DNA of 64,000 bases, taken from the NCBI GenBank assembly GCA_009741485.1, contig CM019236.1:66692299-66756298 (forward strand), given 5' to 3'. The position numbers and the translations under genes are program-made. This document shows, one piece after another, positions 48,988-60,940 of the stretch. The notes beneath the pieces are model-generated. The model saw only the letters and a program-made list of their open reading frames with translations. It searched no databases and was not told where the DNA came from. Each line of letters opens with the position of its first letter. Positions within the stretch are counted from its first letter, which is position 1. Source of the stretch: Malurus cyaneus samueli (Eukaryota > Chordata > Aves > Passeriformes > Maluridae).

Positions 48988-51900
48988 ATATGCTCAAACA
49001 TTACAAACAATTTAACTACTGATTCATTTCAGGTCATCAGAAAATTGCATTTTTAAAGTTCAGGCCATACTACCCTGCCCATCAGAACGACGGCATTAAT
49101 TATATAACAGGTTTATAGGCTCTGTGGCTGGAGGACGGCTACTATTTGTCTGTCCCACGCAGTGGTTCTGGTTCGTTTCTGTTTCATCACCCAGCACTAG
49201 TTTTAACACCACTAATAAATCAGAAAGATTTCCAAATTTCGCTGGGCAGATAGAATTTGCTCCACTCATGATACTTATGCTAATTGAGTAACCACTGGAA
49301 GTAGCACATGCACATTTGTTTTGGGCCTTATCTTTCAATAGTTTATTCTGTAAATTACAGAAAAACACTTCAAAAAAAAAAGAATTTCCACTTCGATTAT
49401 TTCAATAATTCAAAATATCTTCTCTCGCAATTAAGTTGCATTGAATAGCATTACACAGCGTAACACTCTGGGTATAACAAAACATAGAGTGAAGATTAAG
49501 TGCAATGAAAACTCAGCATTGTTGAACTAAATACTATGGGACTAATAAAATGCTCATAATTGAGAGACAGTTTGTGTGAACTACGACTAAAATGTAGGCC
49601 CTAAATTCCCTAAGAATGATTTTTTGCTTGGTTGATTTCAACCAAGTGAATGAACAGTTGGCATTTCATGAAGTGACACGGCATTTTATTAAAAAACGAC
49701 AAGACTTTTTGGAGGAAAAGTATTATTCCTGTGTCTCATAACAATGCCTGGAGTGAAAAACAGAAGGATTTTCCCTGGAGCTTTTTTTCCCGAGCTCAGC
49801 TGGTAGGGGAGCCATTCCAGTGATTTTTATCCAGGGAAGATCTAATTTCCAAAAGCTCTGTTTTGCTTCCAGTTGTGCCCTTTTCTAGTCTTCAAATGTT
49901 CACCATGTCTTGCCGTACAGATACGAAAATAATTATGTGGGAACATATAGGTACGGGATGTAAGATTAAGATGGTAATGGATGTAGACATAGATTAGATA
50001 TGAATATATGGTAGAGAGTTGTATATGTCTGTAGATAAAGATACAGATTTATCCATAACTGATCTAGATATTAGAATTAGCTCATAGATAGCTAAAGATA
50101 CAGACTTATAGATATTAGATGATAAGTATTATGTATTAGATAGATTCATAGATATAGATGGATATTAGAGATCAATATAGATTATAGTTACTAGATATAG
50201 ATATAGATATAGTAGTATATAGTATTAGTATAATATAGATTTATGACTGTATAGATATAGATATTAGTATAGTATACGATATAGATTAGATATTTAGACG
50301 TATAGTATTAGATAGATAGAGATGTAGATGTAGATAGAGATAGAGTAGATACATCGTACATTAATAGGAATAAAATTTTGTTCCAGTCTAGAGTTTGAAA
50401 CTCAACTGTCGTTGAAACAGATTTCCCTGAAAATTTCCTGGTCTTTCTTGCACATTCCCCTCGTGGACAGGAAGTTAAGGGCGGATTGTGGTCTAAGTTC
50501 CTACTGGAAATGATCGACGATACCAGTTGTTAAAAAGGGGAGGCAGAGTAAGGGTGCATGCTCAAAAGTTCCCTTTTCTCTTCGGCACCTAACATAAGCC
50601 CACAAACTACACTGATTGATGTGGCTGCACAACCCACAGCCTGTTTGTGCTTGGTCGTCTGTCCCCGGCTTCTAGGGCTGGGAGAAGTCAGAGTTAGAAG
50701 CAAAGACAAAGATTTACCAGTCTGGCATCAGGAACCAGTTAGAATTAATGGCCAAGCTCCGCTGTTTTGGCAATGTTGCACACAGGACCATAATTCTTTT
50801 GGTTCTGATGAGTGAAGTAGCAATGTATCTGCGAATGCAGGGGACAGGCAAAGAGGAAAAGAATGGCCAGAACACTGGACCTCATCCTTAACTGCGGATC
50901 CCTGACAAAGGGAAGATAGTTCAGCTGTTTCCCTGAGTGTGTGCAGTGAGGAGATCTATCACCCAAACTGGCTCCTCCCCTCCCTCTCTCTGGCACTCCT
51001 GCTCAGCCTGCACTCTGCGCCTGATGGAGCTGGCCTCATATTGCTAGCCACGTCGCCGGGAGGGCCTGGAGAATCGGGATTGCGGCCCTGCATGCACTAT
51101 AGCCTGCAAGATGGGAACTTCTGTCAACGTGCCCGCTCTGCTCTCTCGAAGACCTCGGTCGTCTTCTAACTGTTTCAGCACAAAACGGGCCCCACCCTGA
51201 GTTCTATTCTCCTGTGTCACAGATGCTGTTCTTGCTTCTTGAGCAGGAAATCTAAACATTCCCTACACATAATTGCTCTCTGAAGTATAAGAAGCTGCCT
51301 TTCCTATTCCGCCTGAGATCCCTGCTGATCCCCAGTCACTCTTCAGTCACCAAACATTCCTTCCCAAAGAGTGACTCATATTCCTTTCCAGACCAGCTGT
51401 TGAAAGCCCGTATAGGCCAATCCGTTTGAATCTTTCTGGTTTTGTCTCTCCTGTCTTCTAAAAAAGCTCTAAAAAGTCAATTGGTTTTCCTTTTGTATTT
51501 TTTGTTTCTTATGGCAATTACCGCTGTTTTGATGTACTTCTTGTTTGTGGGTTTTAAAACCGTATTGTTGTTGTTCCGAACTTCCCGGCCAAGCGCACGC
51601 AGAAATGTTGTTGGTTTTGAATCTGTGCCCGATATGTTCCTCCCTTCCCCACCAGAGAGGGAGAAGAGAGAGCGAGAGCAAAACCCAAGTTAACTCCTGA
51701 ATTATGGCTTTGAGATAAACATAATTGGAAGAAAAAGACCTACCTAATGTGGCCCTCCACAAAGATAGCTGGACACGGCGTGCCATAAGTAAGTGCAAAA
51801 TAGTTTCATTTACCTACACATACTAAAAAAAGATTACGCACTGGGTGGGAACAGAGATAGGTACCGCGGGTGATTGATCCATATTTACAAAAGGTACGAG

Positions 51901-52320
51901 AGAAAAAAGAATAAAATGGACAATTTTAGCGTCAAGTTATTCCTTTCCCAGAGGGGACCCGTCTCTTTTTCACAAGTCCCCCACTCTCCACTCCTCTCGC
52001 CAATTTCGGCGTTGCCCCCCTCCATACCATCAGTGTTCGGACAAGGCGAGTGAATGAAAGTTCTATAACACGATCTGCAAACACCAGTTGTATTGCAGCA
52101 TCCCAGGCTCCTGATTGTTGGAGGAGTGAGTCTTTGAGGAAACAGTCCAATCGTGTTAACGACCGATAATAGCAGGGAAAGGAACTTCTTTCTAGTCTCG
52201 CCAGTGGAAAAGAAAAGATGTCCTTCTTAGGCCCCATGTTGTTTTTTTTCACGACGTGAGTCGACTACATCACAACCTCCTGGCCACTGAACCACACAAA
52301 ACACAGCTTTCTTTCTTACA
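48988..52320. repeat. Very noisy direct copy of 46090-48987
   Basis: From about 48988 (ATGCTCAAAC) the sequence restarts at the equivalent of 46090 and follows it in order: hairpin near 49627, GATA tract, CAACCCACAGCC segment, CTTCT and LTR start near 51537-51542, LTR body. Extra single and double bases appear throughout, so the copy is about 20% longer than its counterpart once the 147-bp tandem unit is allowed for. That insertion-rich pattern resembles raw single-molecule reads. The right end merges into clean LTR sequence somewhere between about 52250 and 52320. Confidence 0.9.
49970..50360. repeat. Noisy copy of the GATA-like microsatellite
   Basis: Equivalent to 46955-47225 but about 120 bp longer and more irregular. 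It is part of the noisy block. Confidence 0.8.
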
Positions 52321-52984
52321 TTCAAGACTTGTCTGTGGGCGAGCAACCTTCTTACCCTCTTTCTCTTGGCTCGTAGTCAAATCAATCCAGTCCTTCCAAA
52401 AGCCACCACGTTGGGTTTTTTTTTTTTTTCCTCACAGCAAGGTCGCTTTACTTCTCTATACCAGGTCTCTCTCAATATTGATGGAAAGTTAGTCCTTTTT
52501 CAAAGAAACACTCTATCCCTCCTCGCCATTGTTCGAGTAGGAGATAAAAGCGAGAACCACAGCAAGGGCACAACTTCTCCTTACTGCTCTGTGATCTTTA
52601 GGTCTCCATTTTTCTTCTTACATCTCCTCACCCTCCTGCTCTGTTTTTTTCCAGTGCAAGATACTAAAACTACATGCTATCAACCTAAGCTAAACATGGC
52701 GGCCACATCTATCTTGTTTTGAATTCTTCCTTAAATAGTACTTAATACATCATCACAGAGGTGTAACCAGCTTGTGCAGTTGGTCCAGGCCTGGTGGGCA
52801 GCCTGTCCATCAACCCAGAGCCAATGATGGATTGGCTCTACACACACGGGGGGGATAGGGCTCCTTCTTCAGAAGAAGAAGAAGAAGAAGGAGACACCCC
52901 CCAGAACTTCTCTCAGCAGCCATCTTTGTGGTTTGTTGATCCCATTCCCCACCACTAAAAATTGGACCAAGTAAAACCATGACA
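51542..52984 (-). mobile_element. ERV LTR, minus orientation: noisy left copy joined to its true right (U3) end
   Basis: A second left end (CTTCT then TGTTTGTGGG) at 51537-51542 leads through the noisy LTR body into clean sequence that ends AAAACCATGACA at 52984, followed by CTTCT at 52985-52989. The full LTR would be about 1.4 kb. The right part contains a GAA trinucleotide run at 52871-52890. TGT...ACA ends and a 5-bp duplication fit an ERVL-class solo LTR. Confidence 0.8.
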
Positions 52985-55254
52985 CTTCTGTTGGCTAAGG
53001 TCCTGAGGAATCATGGTCTTCTCCAGCAAAATACACTTGAGAACATCCTCATAGTTGAACATAAGCCTATTTGGGCTATTCCAGTGGCTAAACACCCAGT
53101 TCATGGGTTGATGTGTGGATCCACCCATGTGGATCCTGTGTCCAGCTGTTGTCTGTTGTATATTTAATAAATCCCATTTTAACTGGGACTTCCTGCAAGT
53201 TTTGGAACACGCACACTCACTTGTGAAGCAGCGATGATTGCAGCTGAGGAACATAAGCAATGAGGATAAACTTCTGTGTGCTTCTTTGTCTTCCTTTTCA
53301 TTAGCTTTTAATCATGCAGTCGCTCCCTACTGTTCCCAAAACCGGATGCTCTGCCTTCTGATTCAGCAGTGTGTGATGACCCAGAGTACCACAACAAGGC
53401 TGTGATCTTCTGCAAGGATCATTCCTCCATCTTGAGAGCCAGACTCAATAAGAATTATTTTACTTTGCAGGAGTTAGGGGCTTTTTAGAGTTAAGAGTGT
53501 ATCTGCTCCTTAATTTTGGTACTGAACGAAGACCACACTTGTACATTAGAAGACCTCTAATCCTGGTCCTTAAAGGACTAAGGATTTGGATTAGAATACC
53601 TCAAATCCTTGTTTTTACTGTTCTAAGGATTAAGATAAGTTCTGACCTATGGCGGTGGTGTGGACCCCAACTGTATCATCACCCTGTCTGCCTTAAAAAT
53701 CATGTTCTGCTGCAGAGTGCAGAGCAAGAAAGAGCAGGGCAAATGCCAGGCAGCTACTAACAAGCCTTTTGACTTGTAATGGAATGGCCCATTACAAACA
53801 CTGGGAGATTAATATTAAAGATAATCCTCAGAGCATGGAAAAGAATCCCATGTAGCCTCAGGCGACGGACAGCTAAATCCTCAGAGCCAGTATACACAGT
53901 TATGCCATCTGATCCCAGGGACACAGACCTTGTCTTTGAAAGCAGCATGCTCTAGAGGAGAAAGTAAATGGAAAAACTTGCTTTTCTAAGTCAGAAAAGG
54001 AGCCTCGAATGTTCCTGAAAACAATCTTTTATTGCAAAGGAAACAGAAGTTAAGGTTTTCTCCTCCTCATAAAAATTGAGTCTAGCGATTAAAAATATAA
54101 ACTTCTGAAACTGTGAATTAGGGAAGAACAGAATGTGCATTATATATTATATTTTATACATATATATACTCTCAGAAATACAGTTAGAATTAATCTTCTT
54201 TTGCAGAAGTACTAGCTGACAAAAAGTAATGTTTTACTTATCATATGAAGCAAGTTAACATCTAGATCATAAGACCCATAGTGCCTGTCTGTATACTACA
54301 AGTATTCAGATTTATTAGCTCTAATTTAACTGCTTTTAAAAAAAAATCTGATCTCTTCTCTAGAAGGAAAATTCTTTTGTTGAAATTAATTAAAGCCCTT
54401 TTTTCCTTTTTGCCCTCTACAAGTACTACTATGACTTCTATATTAGTAGTGGCAGTACATGTTTTGGTCAAAATTAGGTTCTTTATTTCTAATTTTCCTG
54501 GGGGAGAGGGACATAAAGGCAGGATTACTTCCTTGTACTGGACAGAGACAACTGTGCTGTGAGCAGCTCAATATTTTATGAGTTAAATAAATAAATAAGC
54601 CTTTAAAGAAATAATGCTTCTTTGGGAGGGGTAATTTGAAACTGGTATGTGTGCGTGTCTACTTTTCTACAGTGAGAATGCAGAAAGCAGGAAAGGATGA
54701 GGGATGTTTAATTTAAGAGTGAAAAAGACAAAGGGGAGAGCTCTATTAAGATCCATTGTAGGCCAAAACTGGCTACATGGAAAACAAATTCATGACAGCG
54801 GGGGTCATTGTCTTAGTCTGGCTGTTAAGAACTATAAGGTTACACCTGCCATGACTGTTTTCATTTGTTCTGGCAGGGTACACTCAGCAGTGTCTGCTCT
54901 ACTGCTTCTTAAGGTCAGATCCTGATCAAACAGCTTCTCAGACAATAGTTCTAAACATCAGATTTCACTGATAGGAATTTATATTTTGTATTTACAGGCA
55001 TGAAACTCTGGTCTTAACTGTTATGTTGTGAATATAAACGTTGTTTCACAGGTGGAAAAACTGTATCTGCAGATTTCCCTGTAAACCTGGAACACAGCCC
55101 TCCTCAATTTGGAGGCAAACTGTGCTGTCCCAGCAAATGCCACGGAATAAGACTGCCAGTTCTAGAAAGACTGCCCCACTGTGACTGTCCCTTTGCACTG
55201 ATGTGAGGGTTTGCTCAGCCATGTGCTCCCATCCTATGCCCTGCTTCCAGACAC
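52985..55254. other. Intergenic region, no gene seen
   Basis: No recognised gene or repeat. A perfect 8-bp hairpin GGATCCAC-CCAT-GTGGATCC lies at about 53118-53137. The remainder is ordinary AT-rich sequence. Confidence 0.5.
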
Positions 55255-55560
55255 AGAAATGCAGAGGAGCAGAATGGCTTGGTTGGAAGGGATCTCAAAA
55301 GATCATCTCATTCCAAGGCCCCTGCCCATGTCTTCTACTACATCAGTTTCTCAACCCCATCCAGCCTGGGCTTGGGCACTTCAGGGATGAGGCAGCCACA
55401 ACTTCTTTAAGCAACATGTGCCAGTGCCTCATCACCCTCACATAGAAGAATTTGTTCCTAGTATGTGATCTCAATCTTCTTCATCTTTAAGACATTCCCC
55501 ATTTTCTCATTACTTCATGCCCTTGTAATAAGTCCCTCTCATAGGATTTGACACCTGGCA
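55255..55560 (-). mobile_element. CR1 LINE fragment, minus orientation
   Basis: Reverse-complement CR1 3' region: AATGGCTTGGTTGGAAGGGA, then AGATCATCTCATTCCAAGGCC, CATCCAGCCTGGGC, and CATGCCCTTGTAATAAGTCC. Diverged and non-coding. Confidence 0.85.
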
Positions 55561-58500
55561 GCTGCCCTTACCACAGAGGAGCGTGAAGGGTGCCTCCTCT
55601 CAGAAGGACCTGATGAGCAGAGGTGCCACCTGTGCTGGTGACCCGGATGTGTGTGGCAGACCTTGCTCGCTTGCAGCCCTTGAGCTGTAACAACAGAGCT
55701 TCGGGCTCTTCCTTGGCCACTTGCTATGCTATCCAGTGTTCTAGGATCTATGCTTACAGAACCTTCTGGCCCTTGGGCTCTGCAGAGTGAGGGTATCTGA
55801 AAGCATGGCTTTTGCTTCTCACTAGGACTTCATTGTCAAGTGGTTTCCCATCCACTCCTCACATACACTGGGTATGCACACCTCTGGGAGGTATTTTTGT
55901 ACAGCAGGGACAAAACAGGTTTTGTTTCTGCTGCCTCCTTTGCCCAGGTTCTTGCTTTCCCCTTCCCACGTAGCCCCAGTTGAGAGCTTTGGGCAATGCT
56001 CAGGAGACACCTTGGAATTTCTCTCTCTGCCACCCCTCAGGCATGTTAGCTCTAGGATCATGCTGGAGGGATGATCTTCTAGAACACTATTGCTGCCGTA
56101 TGGCTTGCAGGACTGGGTGGGACAGAGTTAAATCATTACACTTGCCCCTTACTTTGTCTTGAGGTTGGAGAGCTTGAAGAACGAGTTGCACCTGCTCAAA
56201 TCCTGCTTTATGGATCATACAAGCTCCAGCTGTGCTCTGTAAAAAAAGCTGTGGATTGTCTGCACACCCTGAGGAGCTTTGGAATCTGCTCTGGCATAAG
56301 CTGAGAGAGGACAGGGAAGTGCCAGGTCTGGGCTCTTGTGGCTCAGCAAACAAGGAGAGGAGAGCAAACTCTCTTTTGCTGATGTCTGAGGATCTTTCCA
56401 GGTGTCAGCTTTAGCCCATGACAATGCTGCCTGAAGGCCTCTGTGAATGGCACAGCATGGAACACCTGTGCCCATGGCAGCACAGCCTACAACCCAGGAC
56501 CAGCAAAATCTTCCTGTCTTCCTTGTAAGCATGACCTGAAAAGTGCATGGGTGTGAAGCTACCTTCACAGTCTTTGTTCAACTAGATTATGTGTCAAATA
56601 ATGTTAGTTAAGTGTCTGCTGAGACAAGGTTCACCCCTGGCTGCTTAGTTTGTCTCTGAGGCTGTGAAAATACCTCTGTTTGACTCTGAGAGGTTGTTTC
56701 AGAATTTGTTTCTGGATTGATCTTTAATTGCTTACCAGGAATGCAAATGGACTGGAGAGAGCCTTGCTGCATGTTGTGTTTCAGACTTTGCAGGTTGGGG
56801 TAAAAGGTGTGTGATCATATGGTTCCCTGCTTCAGTTTGGTTTTCTTTCTTTGGTTTTCCACAGGACGTGCTGCTAGTGTTGTGTCTTGTTAGAGCAATT
56901 CTGTGGTGTTTACCTGCTTTCCACTGAGCTAATGGGAGCTTTGGCTGTGAAGAAGGTATGTGGGCTCTGTGACACACACTGGAGAGTCAGTGTGTGGACT
57001 ATTTTCCAGAGATACTATTTTTCTTAAACTTTTGCACTATTCCAGAGTATAGATGTTGTCAATAAAAATCGTGAAAATTATTGATAACAAAACACATGGG
57101 TTTGTACAATATGTAATTGAAATATATAATGCAAGTTACAGTTTTATTGCTGGTAATACCAGATTAGCTGCGGTGTTTCTTATAAAGCAATAAAAATGTT
57201 AGGTTTTTTTGATGCATCAAGGAATTGGAAAGATACGCCAAACACACACATGGTTAATTTCTGCTTAAATGTCTCTTGCTCTAGTGCCCTGCCTTGACAT
57301 ATGATCAGTATATTCTGTAATGCCTGACCTTGACTGAAAGTAAACATGCTTCTTAATGTTAAAAGAAGAGAAAAGGAAATGGCATAGATAATTTTGGGAG
57401 GGTTGTTGCATGGTTTTGTCTCATTTTGGTTTTTCTTTATCTAACTGAATTATTGCTGAAGTAAGCACTGGAAGCTGCCCAGGTCCATCCTGCACAAACA
57501 CCATGTCTTTAACGTCATCTAAAAATCAAGGTTCTATTTATGCTTGGACATAATACAGCCATACTTGTTTAGACTTTGTGATTGAGTGAGAAGGGAGAGG
57601 TTATCTGTACACATGCATTTGACTGCAAGGAAATGGTTTCTCTCATGGAAAGCAGACTGAATATTCCATCATCAATTTGCAAAACAAACAACTGAGAAGA
57701 ACTTGGTCTGTACCTTCCATATGCATCTAATGAAATGCAGCCAGAATTAATTGCATGTAAAGGCACTCCATGTGATTCCTGATTGCAGTTTCCATTTGGC
57801 TGCAGACTTTCTGCTGTGGGCAAGCATCCACGGGGCAGGGAAGGTTCACAGTGCCTCAGGGGTATGATGGTGACGGTGGGACACACATTGACAGTTCCTC
57901 ACGCTAAGCTGCTGCAGGACAGCCTGACTCCTCCAGGATTTCAGCATGGTGCTACTCTGCTCTCCTGCTCATCTCTGTTCCAATGCTTCTCCTTAAGAAT
58001 TTCACTGAGAGAATATGCTTGCTGGACATCAAGATGACCAACTTGTTTTGATTGAGGAAAGCCAATAAAAGCAACCAAATCGATGCTGAATTAGGTCATA
58101 CTGGTCTTTCCAGGATTTTGGGCTGTATTACCAATACTTTGCAGTATCGGTAATGCTAGGGATAAATATGTGTAAAGCATGCCATGCATGGTAGTAAATA
58201 TATGATTAAGTGTTTATATCCTTGTTCTTTTGAAATGTGTGAATCAAAATTATTTTAACCTATTTTTTCCAGCTGAAATATTAACAATGTCACATGATGA
58301 ATTTTCACATTGAAAGAGACTATTCAACATCTGCTACATCCGCACTGAAACAAAAGTACAGAAACATCCAACCTGCCTCAATTAGGCTTTCCAAGACATC
58401 CATCACACTAGTAATTAGGATGTTTCTTGTTCCCCAAGCTGTACCAGCAACTGACAATTAAAATACAACTTAAATTAAATTAGAAAGTAAATCATAATTG

Positions 58501-59324
58501 TGCTGCATACCTTCACTTCTTTTCTACCACACTGTCTACAACAGAAACCAAGAGGCCAGAGATGGGTTAAGTAATTTAAAACAATTTGTAAATTTTAACT
58601 CAACAGGCTGACTGACCTATTAATTATTAAATCATTCATAATCTTGGAAGTATTTAAAAGCACTTGATTTCAGTAAAATATGCCAAGTAGAGCAATCTGA
58701 TAAAGTGACTGCTGCTTTCAGGACCGTAAAAGATAATGCTCTTCTCAAATGCTTCTGTCCATGTTTCAGCATAAATTGATGAATACATGTTGGAAAGTGA
58801 TAATCTATTTCACCCATTCCACCAATGCTTCATGTGCCATAAATAAGAACTAACCAGAATTCCTATATATTTATCATTAATAACTGATATTTTCATTAAT
58901 ATTCCCAAACTCATCTTCCTGAAGTCATTGCAGACATGGGTTGGAACTTTCTTCTCTTTTCTTTGTTCTCAGTTAGTAGCTTTCTGGCGATGCTTCTTCC
59001 CTGCTTTATTCTCATTTTGTTAATAATCAGTGGTAGAAAATAACAAGGTCTGAACTCTGGCTCCCAATGTTCATGACAGGACAGGGCCCATTCTGTGGAA
59101 TAGTGGTCTTTGTCGGGTTAGAAAGGATTCAGAAAAGGCTGGGGTTTTTAAGGATTTTTTATGTGATCCTCCAAACACTGGCTGAACCCTTTGGGATTCC
59201 TCTGCCTCTCCTGGAATGGTTTAGGTGCAATTTCTTTTTCTTTTAGGTGCCTTTAAATAATCCCTGGGATAGTTCAGGGGCTTGATATGTGTGTGTTACA
59301 CCAAAAAAATAAAAACAACTTCCA
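55561..59324. other. Intergenic region, no gene seen
   Basis: Includes a somewhat GC-richer stretch at 55560-56550 with several short open frames on both strands, none of which resembles a known protein. The rest is AT-rich. No RNA gene or repeat family is recognised. Confidence 0.5.
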
Positions 59325-59530
59325 AATCATAGAATCAAGACTCATAAAAAATGAAGATGATTGAATCCAAGCCTTAACCCAGCACTGCCAAGTCCCCCAC
59401 TAAATCAAGTCCCCAAATGCCTCACATGTTTTAAATCCCTGCAGGAGCAGTGAGTCAGTCACCATCCCGGGTAGCTTGTTCCAGGGCTTGACACTTCCAG
59501 TGAAGACATTTTTCCTAATATTTCAGGTAA
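59325..59530 (-). mobile_element. CR1 LINE fragment, minus orientation, right of which a microsatellite is inserted
   Basis: Reverse-complement CR1: ATCATAGAATCAAGACTC, ATTGAATCCAAGCC, GGTAGCTTGTTCCAGGGCTTG and TTTTTCCTAATATTTCAG. It continues after the GA-rich tract at 59776. Confidence 0.85.
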
Positions 59531-59775
59531 CTCTAGAAAGCAAGAAAGGAAAAGAAAGGAAAAGAAAGGAAGAAATGGAAAGGGCGAAAGGAAGAAATGG
59601 AAAGAAAGGAAGAAAGGAAGAGAGAAAGGAAAAAAAGAGAAAGAGAGAGAGAAAATAAATAGAAAGAAAGAAAGAAAGAAAGAAAGGAAGGAAGGAAGGA
59701 AGGAAGGAAGGAAGGAAGGAAGGAAGGAAGGAAGGAAGGAAGAAAGAAAAGAAAAGAGAAGAAAAGAAAGAAAAG
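59531..59775. repeat. GAAA/GGAA microsatellite inside CR1
   Basis: GAAAG, GAAA and a long perfect (GGAA)n run at about 59684-59740. The open frames across it on both strands are artefacts of the repeat. Confidence 0.95.
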
Positions 59776-60005
59776 TCTCCCCAGACCCTCCTTTTGTCCA
59801 GGCTGAACTCCCCCAGCTCCCTCAGCCTTTGCTCATCAGACTTGTGCCCCAGGCCCTTCTTCAGCTCAGTTGCCCTTCTCTGAACATGATCCATGCCATC
59901 AATGTCTCTCTCCAATGTCTCTCCCCCAATAGTGAGGGGCCAAAACTGAACCCAGGATTCAAGGTGTGGCTTCACCACTACTGCATACAGAATGTTTACC
60001 ACCTT
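59776..60005 (-). mobile_element. CR1 LINE fragment, continuation
   Basis: Reverse-complement CR1 resumes with CTCCCCCAGCTCCCTCAG, then GTTGCCCTTCTCTGAACATG, ATGTCTCTC, TAGTGAGGGGCC and AAACTGAACCCAGGATTCAA. The two parts together form one diverged CR1 copy split by the purine tract. Confidence 0.85.
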
Positions 60006-60575
60006 AGAGTGCTTGGTTAGTGTAAGAACTAAACTTGGAATGGAAAGGAACTGGGTTAATGAGGGCTGCTAAACTGCTAAAGTGTCTCCCACACTTAAGA
60101 AATCATTCTTGAGGAACACCACATCACTAAGAGTGACCTTTTGGAGACATGAACAGGGCAGTCTGAGCCTCAGGCACGTGTGAATCAGCATCAAAATTCA
60201 TCAATTGCAGCAGAAATGCTGATGCAGTGGCTGAGATATGTCTGGGTTCGGTTTGTACAAATGCTGTGGCTGGTGCCACATGGAGGCTGGCATTCCAGCC
60301 CTGGGAAACTCCAAGTCAAGAGTGAAACACTTAAAAGGAGGAAGTGCGTAAAAGAAGAGTATAAATACTTTCCAGGAACACTTACATTGTTTAGATATTT
60401 CAAGGAAAGAAAACAAAGCAAATACAAAAGACAGGGAATAATAACAACAGTATTTCTGGAAAAAGTTGTTATAGAACATTGTTTATTTAGTGCTTCCTTG
60501 CTGTTCTAATTATCAGCACAATGTGCAATATTTATGTATAAAAAGATTACTAAATCCGCACTATGAAAGAACAAG
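60006..60575. other. Intergenic region, no gene seen
   Basis: Non-coding sequence next to the split CR1. Its first part (to about 60350) recurs in noisy form at 63650-64000. Confidence 0.5.
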
Positions 60576-60940
60576 TATCACAGAATGAAAGAATAAGCTG
60601 AGCTGGAAGAGACCTGCAAGGATCGACCCCAACTTCTGTTCCTGCACAGGACCAATCCCAGGAGTCACACCAGAGGGGTCAGAGTATTGTCCAGATGCTT
60701 CTTGACCTCTGTCAGTCTGGTGCTGTGAGCACCTCCCTGGGAGCCTGCTCTAGTGCTTAACCACCCTCTGGTTGATATCCAACCTAAACCCTTCCTGACG
60801 CAACTTCAGGCCATTCCCTTGAGTGCTGTCACTGGGCACCACAGAAAAGAGATCAGTGCCTGCCCCTTCTCTTCCCCTCACGAGGAAGATGCAGACTGCA
60901 ATGAGGTCTCCCCTCAGTCTCCTCCAGGTTGAACTTTGAT
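60576..60940 (-). mobile_element. CR1 LINE fragment, minus orientation
   Basis: Reverse-complement CR1 of another subfamily: TATCACAGAATGAAAGAA, GCTGGAAGAGACCTGCAAGG, GATGCTTCTTGACCTCTG, GGGAGCCTGCTCTAGTGC, and CTCCCCTCAGTCTCCTCC near the end. Non-coding. Confidence 0.85.

Noticed and set aside
59476..60002. Lys/Glu/Arg-rich and Phe/Ser/Leu-rich open frames (also at 63143-63532)
   Set aside because: They come from the GAAA/GGAA microsatellite and the flanking CR1.
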